Program-made: the position numbers and the translations under genes
Notes under the pieces: generated by a model
The model's input: only the letters and a program-made list of their open reading frames with translations
The model's database searches: none
What the model was told of the DNA's origin: nothing
From: Actinomycetota bacterium
Lineage (GTDB): Bacteria > Actinomycetota > Geothermincolia > Geothermincolales > RBG-13-55-18
Direction: 5' to 3'
DNA length: 64,000 nt
NCBI GenBank assembly: GCA_013178005.1
Contig: JABLXL010000004.1
Coordinates: 62,001 to 126,000, forward strand
Shown here: piece by piece, positions 7,875-15,727 of the stretch
How the letters are laid out: each line of letters opens with the position of its first letter
How positions within the stretch are numbered: the first letter of the stretch is position 1

Positions 7875-7968
7875 GATTCCTCGGGATTCAAAGGGCCGGC
7901 AACGGGCCGCGTCGGATACGGTTCCCGGAAAACGGACATGAGCCCTACCTTAGCGGTTAAGGCCACTA

Positions 7969-7999
7969 GGGGCGCCCCGCGAACGCGGGAGCCCCTTTT
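7969..7999 (+). terminator. Intrinsic terminator after the RRM gene
   Basis: GGGGC..CCCGCG / CGCGGG.GCCCC hairpin with a 3-nt loop followed by TTTT. Confidence 0.8.
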
Positions 8000-8246
8000 A
8001 TCATCGGACGCTGCCGCTGGGATTATTTCTAAATCACCCATTGCTCACCGGGGGCGAATAGCCTGAAGCCAACACCGACGGCGCCGCCCGCTCCCTTTCC
8101 CGCCCGTTCCCTGATCTTCCGGACCTCCGCGTGCCCTGACCGGTTGCACGAGCTTTCTCTGGTTATAGGATCGGGACAAGTGGAATAAAATGCCATTAAC
8201 ACGCGCTGTCCCGCCCGCCGTCACTAGCTTTCTCAGGGAAGAGCCG

Positions 8247-10139
8247 TCAACGCCTGCCCCTTTTCGCGCGCAGGGTCCCAACGACCGACATTGCTCCCAA
8301 GGTCAGGCCGAGCGCCAGCAGGGCCGTGCCGCTTCCCGCCCCACAGGCGGATGATACGGTGAAAGCCTCGGGGAGTCGCGCTTCCAGCCCGTCCGGAATG
8401 GTCAGCACCACGTCGTATACCCCCGGTTCCGCTCCGAACAGGGTGACCGTGCAGGTTGCTTTGTCGTGTGACTCCACGTTTACACCGTAAGCGTTGAGCA
8501 CCGCCGTTCCCTTCTCCAGCCTCACCGACGCCACGGGCAGAAAACCGTTTCCCGATATCCCGTCGATGGCAAGAAAAAGATCGAGCTGTGAACCGACCGC
8601 CGGCGTGACGGATTCAATTGTCAGCGCTCCAAGGCCATGGAATACCACGGGATCCGAAGTGCCCCCAGGCGTAGTCACGGTCACCGCCACCTCGCCCTCG
8701 ACGTTTTCGGGCGCCTTGAGGGTTATGGATCCATCCGACCATGATTCATAATCCTCGATCATGGTTTCCCCGAAAGAGACGTAGGACTCGCCCCGCTCCT
8801 CGCCGAAACCACTGCCGGTTATGGTCAGCAGCGTGTTCCAGGGAGCGGGGGACGGAGAAATAGACGAGATGAAGGGCTTGGGGGGCACGGGGTTGCCGCC
8901 GCTCTCGGTCTTCAGCATGAGGGGGGAACCGTCGGCGTGCCTTCCCGCCGCCCAGGCGGTATCGGCATCTATTGCGCAAACGTCCATCAGGCAGGCACCG
9001 TCCTCTTCGTATTGCGTGACCCAGGTGTTGCCCCCATCGGTGGTCTTGAAGATGATGCCTTTATCGGCCGGGTGGTAAGGGAGGTCGAGGTCTCCCACAA
9101 CCCAGGCGGTTTGCTCGTCCGCCGCGGATATACCCGCGGGTATCGTGTTCAACCTTTCCTGCACCTGCCAAGTGGCGCCGCCATCCGAGGTCCTAACGAT
9201 AACGCCCGTGCCGTTCCCCAGCGAGGTCATCGTCTCCACTCCCACCGCCCATGCGTTGTCCGCGTCGAAGGCACAGATGTCGAAGATATACAGATTCCCC
9301 AGGTCGTAATGATGCCAGGAAACGCCGTTGTCGGTGGTCTTGGATAGCTGGGGGGACAAGCTGTACGTAGATACCCATACCGATCCGTCATCCGCCACGT
9401 CGATACCCGATACTCCGTCGGGGTACTCAATGAACGAGTAGGCGGTGCAGGAGATCATGTTCATATCGTATTTCGACCACGTAATGCCCCCGTCGGTGGT
9501 CCAGTATACAGTCCAATATATGATCAGAGTTGGGGCAAAGATATAACCGATATTCCACATGGAAAACCAGGCCGTATCGGCGTCGACGGCGCAGAGCTTT
9601 TGGGGGTTGGACGCGGCGTGCGTCGAATGCGACGTGAACCAACCCACGGGGCTCCAGGTGTTGCCGGCGTCCGTGGTCCTGTAAAGCCCTCCCCACTTGA
9701 ATGCCCAGGCGGTGTTTTCGTCCACGACGCTTACCATGGGCGTGCTTCCGCCATACATGTAATCTCCCAGGTCCTGGCAACTCCACGTCGCTCCGCCATC
9801 GCCCGTCATGAGGATATTCATGGGTGTGTCTGGATAAGTGAAGGGTTCCTTTATTCCCGCCCAGGCGACATCTTCGCCTGCCGCGGAGATGGAGGTGATC
9901 GTTCCTTGTTGAAGGGGCACAACCTGTTCCCGCCATCCCGGGATAAGGCCGGCCACGGCGCCGGCGGCGCCAAAGCCCGGCTGCAATAAAAAGAGGAGAG
10001 CTATAAGCGGAGATATCACGCGCAGGATTTTCCTTGATGACGGTGGGTGGGAATTGAATAATAAGAAGAGAAGAGCTTTAAGCGGAAACATCACGCCGGA
10101 GGTAACGGAAGCGATATTGCCTCTCGATCTTGATATCAT
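8247..10139 (-). CDS. Secreted beta-propeller (YCF48/BNR-like) and IPT/TIG protein
   Basis: About 630 residues. A start at 10139 is preferred because AAGGGGAAG lies upstream; the open frame extends to 10235. A hydrophobic export segment lies near the N-terminus. It is followed by at least six repeats containing DADTAW-type signatures and TTDGGxTW turns, the hallmark of YCF48/sialidase-like propeller blades. An IPT/TIG Ig-like domain follows (starting at PFISSISPSPAP), then a second Ig-like part. The C-terminus is a hydrophobic helix with an arginine-rich end, so the protein is probably anchored to the outside of the membrane. Function unknown, perhaps adhesion. Confidence 0.85.
   Translation of the reverse strand: MISRSRGNIASVTSGVMFPLKALLFLLFNSHPPSSRKILRVISPLIALLFLLQPGFGAAGAVAGLIPGWREQVVPLQQGTITSISAAGEDVAWAGIKEPFTYPDTPMNILMTGDGGATWSCQDLGDYMYGGSTPMVSVVDENTAWAFKWGGLYRTTDAGNTWSPVGWFTSHSTHAASNPQKLCAVDADTAWFSMWNIGYIFAPTLIIYWTVYWTTDGGITWSKYDMNMISCTAYSFIEYPDGVSGIDVADDGSVWVSTYSLSPQLSKTTDNGVSWHHYDLGNLYIFDICAFDADNAWAVGVETMTSLGNGTGVIVRTSDGGATWQVQERLNTIPAGISAADEQTAWVVGDLDLPYHPADKGIIFKTTDGGNTWVTQYEEDGACLMDVCAIDADTAWAAGRHADGSPLMLKTESGGNPVPPKPFISSISPSPAPWNTLLTITGSGFGEERGESYVSFGETMIEDYESWSDGSITLKAPENVEGEVAVTVTTPGGTSDPVVFHGLGALTIESVTPAVGSQLDLFLAIDGISGNGFLPVASVRLEKGTAVLNAYGVNVESHDKATCTVTLFGAEPGVYDVVLTIPDGLEARLPEAFTVSSACGAGSGTALLALGLTLGAMSVVGTLRAKRGRR
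9985..10094 (-). repeat. Internal duplication in the signal-peptide region
   Basis: About 36 bp at 9985-10020 recur with small changes at 10057-10094. The protein therefore has two similar hydrophobic stretches (PLKALLFLLF and PLIALLFLLQ) in series. Only one is needed for export, so the true start may lie between them. Confidence 0.6.
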
Positions 10140-10324
10140 GATTCTTCCCCTTGTCCCGTTCAGGATAACGTCAGCCAAGCCGATGGGACATCCGAGCCCT
10201 TCACCCGAGGCGCTGTTGCCGTCAACAGACCCCATATGCTTATGTTACGTGTAGGTAACCTAAGTTATTATATTCCGTGGCGGTAACCACCGCAACGCGC
10301 CGGACCTCTTCCGACCCGCAACGC

Positions 10325-10672
10325 GCCCACCGTAAAGACATGGCATCTTGCCGAAAAGCGCACACCGAAAAGACATGGCATCTTATCAAGACTCTTTCGA
10401 TCCGGGATGCGCACACCGAAAAGACATGGCATCTTACCGAAAAGCGCACCCCGTAAAGACATGGCATTTCACCAAGACTCTTTCGATCCGGGATGCGCAC
10501 ACTGAAAAGACATGGCATCTTACCGAAAAGCGCACCCCGTAAAGACATGGCATTTCACCAAGACTCTTTCGATCCGGGATGCGCCCACTGAAACGATACA
10601 GCATCTTACCAGAATCTTTTCGATCCGAAAGCGCCCACTGAAACGACGAGGCGTCTTACCGTGCGCGATGCT
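10325..10672. repeat. Degenerate tandem array of an 86-bp unit
   Basis: Eight occurrences of a core related to AAAGACATGGCATCTTACC are arranged in a higher-order period of about 86 bp. Two consecutive units beginning near 10453 are almost identical. The last two copies are degenerate. The array starts after the beta-propeller gene's upstream region and ends inside the -35 region of the next gene. Frames running through it repeat the same peptide and are not genes. Confidence 0.8.
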
Positions 10673-10700
10673 TGGTGCCATACAAAATCAATGCTATAAT
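10672..10700 (+). promoter_or_regulatory. Promoter of the cysteine-rich membrane protein gene
   Basis: TTGGTG (10672-10677), a 17-bp gap, TATAAT (10695-10700), directly at the edge of the tandem array. Confidence 0.7.
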
Positions 10701-10740
10701 ACGATTGTTAATCGACAGGGAGTCGGAAAAGGAGGTAAGG

Positions 10741-11304
10741 ATGAGCTGCGGTACCGAGCACGAGGGGATGAATTCCGGCTGCTCCAACGTTGCCTGCTGC
10801 GAGGCGACCGCCGGTCCGCGTCCCAACCCGCTTATCATGGCGCTTCGTTTCGCCGCTTTCGCGGCGGGCGTCATGGTGGCCTTGCTGGGCATGATCAAGG
10901 AGAGGAAGTTCAAGCACCTCGCGGTATGGCTGGGGGGTTGGGCCCTTTTCCTCACCTGGCCGCGTTACCTGATTTGTTCCCGCTGCGAGGGGTACGGTAA
11001 CATGTGCTATTCCTATTACATAGGCAAGTACACCTCCATGGTTTTCCCGAAGGTGGAGGGCAAGGAGCCCGGGAACCTGGGACTTGCGCAGGAGATAGCC
11101 TCGTTGAGCACCATTTTCTGGGCGCCGGCGATCGCGCTGCGCGGCAACCGCAAGCTCTTGGCGCAATACCTCGCCATTATGAACGTGGTGCTCCTGGGCC
11201 AGTTCTTCCACGCCTGCCGCTACTGCGCCGCGAACTCCACCCAGGAGTGGAAGAACGTATGCCCCGCCCATAGGACCTGGAAGAAGATCCTCAAGATCTC
11301 CTGA
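10741..11304 (+). CDS. Cysteine-rich membrane protein, unknown
   Basis: A 187-residue protein starting at an ATG preceded by AAAGGAGGTAAGG. The N-terminus is cysteine-rich and soluble (MSCGTEHEG..CSNVACCEA). Two hydrophobic segments follow at about 30-45 and 58-75, then a loop with CSRCEGYGNMC. Another hydrophobic stretch near 140-155 leads to a C-terminus with HACRYCAANS and a further cysteine in NVCPAHRTW. At least eleven cysteines, several in CxxC spacing, suggest metal or iron-sulfur binding, or disulfides at the membrane surface. I do not recognise the family. Confidence 0.75.
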   Translation: MSCGTEHEGMNSGCSNVACCEATAGPRPNPLIMALRFAAFAAGVMVALLGMIKERKFKHLAVWLGGWALFLTWPRYLICSRCEGYGNMCYSYYIGKYTSMVFPKVEGKEPGNLGLAQEIASLSTIFWAPAIALRGNRKLLAQYLAIMNVVLLGQFFHACRYCAANSTQEWKNVCPAHRTWKKILKIS

Positions 11305-11399
11305 GCGGCTTGCTATCTTAAAAGCCAGCCTCATGTCCGGTTCTGTGTCCGCGCGCGGGCCTTCTACCGGGAGGCCGTCGGGCACGGGGAGGTAATGGG

Positions 11400-12764
11400 T
11401 TGAAAGGCAAGGGGTTTGCGGCAGTCGGGGTCATCGCGGCGATCGTTCTTGCCCTGCTGTTAATGTGCCCCGTCACGTGGGCGGGCGAGGGAGAAGCCGG
11501 CGGCGCCTCCGGCTCGCCGCAGGATAGGGATATATACACCGTGCGCACGGTGGACGGCGTGGACCTTAAGATATGGAGGTACCGACCCGACCCTGGGAGC
11601 CCCCTGCGGGAGGGAGCCCAGCCGGTGATCCTCATGCCCGGCATGGCCTGCAACTTCAACTTCTTCAACGTGCACACACCCGAGGGGGCGACGTACAGCA
11701 CCGACCTCCCCGAAGAACCGGCGCCCTGGGCTGTGGGTGACGAGTACCTGCGGGAAGACCCCATGCGTTATTACAGCCTGGCCTACTATCTCTGGAGCCG
11801 GGGTTACGACGTATGGCTGGCGAACTACCGCGGCCAGGGCAGGGACGCTTTCAGGAGCGGCGGAGCGAGTGGGTACGCCATCGACGAGTTGGGCATCTAC
11901 GACATGCCGGCCATCATCACCAGGGTGAGAGAGGTAACCGGACGCAAGCCGGTATGGGTCGGTCACAGCATGGGCGGGGTCATGTCCTACATCTACCTGC
12001 AGGGCGCGAGGTTCGAGAACATGGCCGACCCGAACTCCAGGGTCATCTCCGACCCCGCCCTGGTGTGCGAGCGCAACGACGGGGACGGCCCTCAGGCGCT
12101 CAAGGGCTTGATCTCCCTGGACGGCCCGGCTTACCCCACCGGCAACCTGACCTGCCTGTTGAGGTTGACCTTGTGGACCGTTCTTTACGTCCCCTTCTAC
12201 CTGGACCTGAGGCCCATCACCGCCAACCTGGGGGGAGCGGTGGCCTCGCCGGTCCTCGGCCTGGAAAACCTGCTGCGCGCGGTTTGGCGCCTCTTGGGCT
12301 GCCCGGACCTTCTGTTTCCCGTCAACCTGATGCTGTCGATATATCCCGAAAACCTCAACGCCGACATATCATCCTTTTTCTTCCAGTATGCGGCGGACGG
12401 CTTCAGCTCGCGGGCAGTGGTGCAGTTCCTGGACGCGTGCGTGAACCACAAGATGAGGGAGGACTACCGCAACGGGTTCTTCAACTTCTGGCGCTGGAGC
12501 CCTCCCTGGCCCCGGCCAGGCGACGGTTACTACTACTACTCGGACAACCTTAAGAAGATTAGCCTGCCCACCCTGGTGCTCGTGGACGCCACGCGGGACA
12601 TAACCAACCCCGAGGAAGTGGAGATGGTCCACGCCCTCAAGACCAGAGACCCCAGGGACCGCTGCTATGTGATCCCGGGCACCGCCCATGCCGATATCGT
12701 CCTGGGACTTAACGCGCCCACCGAGCTCTTCCCCAGGATCGGGGAATGGTTGGAATCGCTGTGA
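11400..12764 (+). CDS. Secreted alpha/beta hydrolase, lipase-like
   Basis: A 454-residue protein starting at a TTG after GGGGAGG; the ATG just upstream is out of frame. Residues 1-28 are a signal peptide (hydrophobic core VIAAIVLALLLM). The fold resembles acid lipases: a region with YDVWLANYRGQGRD (about 137-150), then the nucleophile elbow GHSMGG (about 184-189). The acid is probably D in LVDATRDITNP (about 397) and the histidine in GTAHAD (about 427). Hydrolysis of esters or lipids outside the cell is inferred. It stands alone. Confidence 0.87.
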   Translation: MKGKGFAAVGVIAAIVLALLLMCPVTWAGEGEAGGASGSPQDRDIYTVRTVDGVDLKIWRYRPDPGSPLREGAQPVILMPGMACNFNFFNVHTPEGATYSTDLPEEPAPWAVGDEYLREDPMRYYSLAYYLWSRGYDVWLANYRGQGRDAFRSGGASGYAIDELGIYDMPAIITRVREVTGRKPVWVGHSMGGVMSYIYLQGARFENMADPNSRVISDPALVCERNDGDGPQALKGLISLDGPAYPTGNLTCLLRLTLWTVLYVPFYLDLRPITANLGGAVASPVLGLENLLRAVWRLLGCPDLLFPVNLMLSIYPENLNADISSFFFQYAADGFSSRAVVQFLDACVNHKMREDYRNGFFNFWRWSPPWPRPGDGYYYYSDNLKKISLPTLVLVDATRDITNPEEVEMVHALKTRDPRDRCYVIPGTAHADIVLGLNAPTELFPRIGEWLESL

Positions 12765-12973
12765 TCGGGTGGTTGCATTCTCTTCCAAGAGATGGCCGAG
12801 GAGCTTCGCCCCCTCGATGGCCCTGCCGTCTGGGGAATAAAAAGGAAGCGGTATCAACGCATCCCCGGCAGCCTGGACGCGCCGGGGGGTAGGGACGCCA
12901 GGGGGAGCCGGCGCGAGCGTGCGGCGGAGGTAGGGCGAGGGTTTCTCTCGCTTGCGATGAAAGGAGGTTGCCC

Positions 12974-13816
12974 GTGGGCCTTTTCGAGAGGATGGACGTC
13001 TGGGCACGTCTCGGCAGGTTGATGAATTCCCCTTTCGGGGTCAGGTTCCTGAGCGCCCTGCGTGGCTTGGTGGAGAAGGCCGCCAGGCCGGTGGCCGCCG
13101 GCAAGAGCGATGAGCGGCCGGCCTTCACCCCCTTCGCCAAGGACCTGCGCGAGGCCCGGGTGAGCCTGGTCACCACCACGGGAATCCACCTGGACGACCA
13201 GGAGCCCTTCGACACCGCGGCCGCCCTGGGGGATTCCACCTTCCGCGCCATCCCCCGAGACGTGGACGTGTCGTGCCTGCGCATCGCCCATACCCACTAC
13301 CCCCACGAGCGGGCGCTGCGGGACATCAACGTCATCTTCCCCGTCGAGAGGCTGCGGGAGCTCGAGCGGGAGGGGGCCATCGGCTCGGTGGGGGCGTACC
13401 ATTACTCCTTCGGTTTCGACCTGCACGTAAAGGAGCTCGTCGACCCCGACCACGGCACGGCGCACGAGCTGGCGCGCCGCCTGCGGGATGACCGCGTGGA
13501 CGTGGTCCTCTTCACCCCGGGCTGACCCATGTGCAACCGGGCCGTGAGCCTGATCGCCAGGGTGGTGGAGTCGTACGGCATGTGCACGGTGGCCCTCTCC
13601 CTGAACCGCGAGATCTCGGAGAAGATCGGCGCCCCGCGCACCCTCTACCTGCGCTACCCCTACGGCGCACCACTGGGGGAGCCGGGGGACGTCAACCAGC
13701 AACGGGCCATCCTCAAGGACATGTTCCAGGCCTTGAAGACGATAAAGGAGCCGGGGACCATCATCGACCTCCCCTACCGCTGGCGCCGCGAGCGCTTCGG
13801 AGAGGTGAGGTTTTAG
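12974..13816 (+). CDS. Selenoprotein of the GrdB/PrdB reductase family (UGA read as Sec)
   Basis: The frame is interrupted only by a TGA at 13523-13525 and continues in phase to 13816, giving 280 residues with selenocysteine at 184. A GTG start at 12974 follows AAAGGAGG. The part before the UGA carries family signatures: LVTTTGIHLDDQEPFD, RIAHTHYPHERALRDINVIFP and the GAIGSVGAYHYSF segment. At the UGA the protein reads LFTPG-U-PMCNRAV, an UxxC motif in the position where homologues carry CxxC or, in GrdB and PrdB, UxxC. The part after it (LIARVVESYGM, ALSLNREISEK) completes the domain. The substrate is unknown; the family uses thiol/selenol chemistry as in glycine or D-proline reduction. Confidence 0.82.
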
Positions 13817-13879
13817 GGAGCGTCTCCGCCGCGAAAACGCGTGCCAAGCGCTCTGGTCCCGCCGGCGCCCGGCGGGTGG

Positions 13880-14020
13880 GAAGCGGATTCTCGCTTCCCG
13901 GGCCTCAAGGCAGCCTCTCCACACGGAAGGAGGTGCGCCAGGGCGAGGCGCCGTGGCGCATGTACACCACGCCGCTGCCGCGCAGGCCCAGGCTGCGCGC
14001 CTCGCGGTAGGCGTAGAAAA
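13880..14020 (-). pseudogene. Copy A of the 3' end of the beta-solenoid gene, with its hairpin
   Basis: About 140 bp closely match the end of the gene at 28349-29194, in the same orientation. Read on the minus strand it still encodes YAYREARSLGLRGSG, VVYMRHGA and RTSFRVERLP followed by TGA. The downstream hairpin (GGGAAGCG / CGCTTCCC) is shared too. There is no upstream part of the gene. It lies just left of the AbiE pair. Confidence 0.85.
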
Positions 14021-14076
14021 AGAACCGCCGGGTAGGGCAGCACCACACTAATGCTCATCTCATGGCAAAACATCCC

Positions 14077-14105
14077 TTGCAATTAAGTTTCTTATAACTT
14101 ATCAT
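14077..14105 (+). promoter_or_regulatory. Candidate promoter of the AbiE operon
   Basis: TTGCAA (14077-14082), a 17-bp gap, TATCAT (14100-14105). The start codon comes 14 bp later and no Shine-Dalgarno is seen, so the mRNA may be almost leaderless. ACTTA and TAAGT flank the -10 as a loose inverted repeat that could be an antitoxin operator. Confidence 0.45.
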
Positions 14106-14119
14106 TATCGTTAAGTATT

Positions 14120-14782
14120 ATGGAACAGACATTGGCAGAGCGGCTGGCGTCAGACCTCAGGATAGACGTCACCCAGGTGGTAAGAGAGTTCTGGGAGATC
14201 CTTTTCCTGAAGGACCTCCTGGAATCACCACACGGCAAAAACCTGGTGTTCAAGGGCGGAACGGCCTTGAGGTTGGCTTACGACTCCCCGCGTTTTTCCG
14301 AGGATCTGGATTTCGCCTTGTTGAAGGACTCGTTGAAAGGGAAGGTGGAGGGCCTGGCGAAAGCCATGGCGGAAAAGTACGCGGAAGCATCGTTAACCGA
14401 TGTGGCCGAGAAGCGGTGGACCTATCTCTGGGAGATCAAGGTAAGCGAGGGATACCTGGCCCGTCCCTTCCGTATAAAAATCGAGATCTCGAAACGCGCG
14501 GCAAAGGATTACGATTACCGGTTACGGTTGCTTGCCTCTCCCACCACTCCCCTGCAGGTGCTGGGCAATGTGGCCACGCTCGAGCAATTGTACAAGGATA
14601 AATTGGACTGCATAAAAGGGCGCGCCGCGCCCAAGGACGTATTTGATCTCTGGTACATATGTCAGAAGCTCAGGCTGCCATATCGGCCGCCGGAAACGAC
14701 CATATCCAAGAAGGAACTGCGAAGGGAATTGGGAAAATACCTGCCTTTGGCCTACAAGCCCGTCGTCGAGGAGCTGCTATGA
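14120..14782 (+). CDS. AbiEii-family nucleotidyltransferase (toxin)
   Basis: A 220-residue protein of the AbiEii/AbiGii nucleotidyltransferase family. The signature VFKGGTALRLAYD (about 49-61) and the catalytic pair in SEDLDFAL (about 66-73) are intact. Further conserved residues lie in KDVFDLWYI near 176. Such proteins are toxins of type IV or related toxin-antitoxin phage-exclusion modules that transfer nucleotides, for example to tRNA acceptor ends in the MenT relatives. It precedes the antitoxin, the reverse of the classic abiEi-abiEii order, and overlaps it by 4 bp. Confidence 0.88.
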   Translation: MEQTLAERLASDLRIDVTQVVREFWEILFLKDLLESPHGKNLVFKGGTALRLAYDSPRFSEDLDFALLKDSLKGKVEGLAKAMAEKYAEASLTDVAEKRWTYLWEIKVSEGYLARPFRIKIEISKRAAKDYDYRLRLLASPTTPLQVLGNVATLEQLYKDKLDCIKGRAAPKDVFDLWYICQKLRLPYRPPETTISKKELRRELGKYLPLAYKPVVEELL

Positions 14783-15351
14783 GGGACATCGAGCTGCAAA
14801 GGGCCCTACGGGAGACGGGCAAAAGTTTCTTCACCATCGCCGATCTGGAGAAAGTCACCGGCCTGGGGAGGGAGAGCCTCCATGTATACCTCAACCGGCT
14901 GTGGAAAAGAGGGGCCATAGAGAGAGCGGCCAGGGGCGTTTACGTGCTTCCAGGATCAGGCATCAGCATCGAGAGGGTAGCAGGACAACTGTATTTTCCC
15001 TGCTACCTTTCCTTCGAATCAGCGCTATCGCGTTCAGGTGTCTTGAACCTTGTGCCCTACGCCCTCACCTTCGCCACCACCAGGAAGACGAGGTCCGTGG
15101 AGTTGCTCGGTCGCTTGGTGGAATACCGGAGAATAAAAGAGGAGTTATTCTTCGGATTCGATTTGGAAGATGGGTACTACATCGCAAAGCAAGAGAAAGC
15201 ATTCCTCGACCTCGTTTATCTTGCGGCCTTTGGAAAGGCTTCCCTTCCCCTGCAGGAGCTGGATGTGAGCAAGCTGTCACTGCCTGTCCTCATGGAATTC
15301 TCGCGAAGGTATCCCGCAAGGGTAGTGAATAAGCTGGAGGGCTTGCTTTAG
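14779..15351 (+). CDS. AbiEi-family antitoxin / transcriptional regulator
   Basis: A 190-residue protein; the ATG at 14779 overlaps the toxin's TGA, so translation is coupled. The N-terminal 60 residues form a winged helix (FTIADLEKVTGLGRESLHVYLNRLWKRGAIERAARGVYVL), as in AbiEi antitoxins that repress their own operon. The C-terminal part (YYIAKQEKAFLDLVYLAAF) matches the AbiEi C-terminal domain. Longer in-frame starts inside the toxin gene have no ribosome binding site. Confidence 0.85.
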   Translation: MRDIELQRALRETGKSFFTIADLEKVTGLGRESLHVYLNRLWKRGAIERAARGVYVLPGSGISIERVAGQLYFPCYLSFESALSRSGVLNLVPYALTFATTRKTRSVELLGRLVEYRRIKEELFFGFDLEDGYYIAKQEKAFLDLVYLAAFGKASLPLQELDVSKLSLPVLMEFSRRYPARVVNKLEGLL

Positions 15352-15727
15352 AGTTACGGTGAAAAACCCGTTATTTCATCAAGGCAACCTTACATTCAAT
15401 ATGCCCATCCACACAAACCAAATCTGGTGACGAAGACACACTAATTGTTAACTCAAGGCAATCTCTCCACCCGGAAGGAGGTGCGCCAGAGCGGGGCGCC
15501 GTGGCGCATGTACACCACACCGCTGCCGCGCAGGCCCAGGCGGTGCGGCAGCGGCTGATGTAATTGATTGGGTATAACGTACATAGTAGCGTATTATGTA
15601 TAGATATGCACTCCACTAATTCCATCAATATTTTGTCACTGCCTTATGCTATAAGACATGTCAAAGGGTCTATTTGCCTGTGCCATAGGGCCGATAGAAA
15701 GATGGTGTTTCTTGTATTACAAAGAAA
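15352..15727. other. Gap between the AbiE pair and cas3
   Basis: Holds the second copy of the beta-solenoid gene end (15450-15555), then an AT-rich stretch of about 170 bp that should contain the cas promoter. No clear -35/-10 pair was found. Confidence 0.5.
15450..15555 (-). pseudogene. Copy B of the 3' end of the beta-solenoid gene
   Basis: About 95 bp with roughly 90-95% identity to 28345-28437, same orientation. It encodes LGLRGSGVVYMRHGAPLW and RTSFRVERLP then TGA. It is shorter than copy A at both ends and lacks the hairpin. It separates the AbiE pair from the cas genes. Confidence 0.85.

Noticed and set aside
10240-10548. 102-residue frame with repeated MPCLFSVRIPDRKS-like units
   Set aside because: Translation of the 86-bp tandem array; no ribosome binding site.
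13529-13816. Separate 95-residue gene after the TGA
   Set aside because: It has no ribosome binding site of its own and continues the selenoprotein domain in the same phase.
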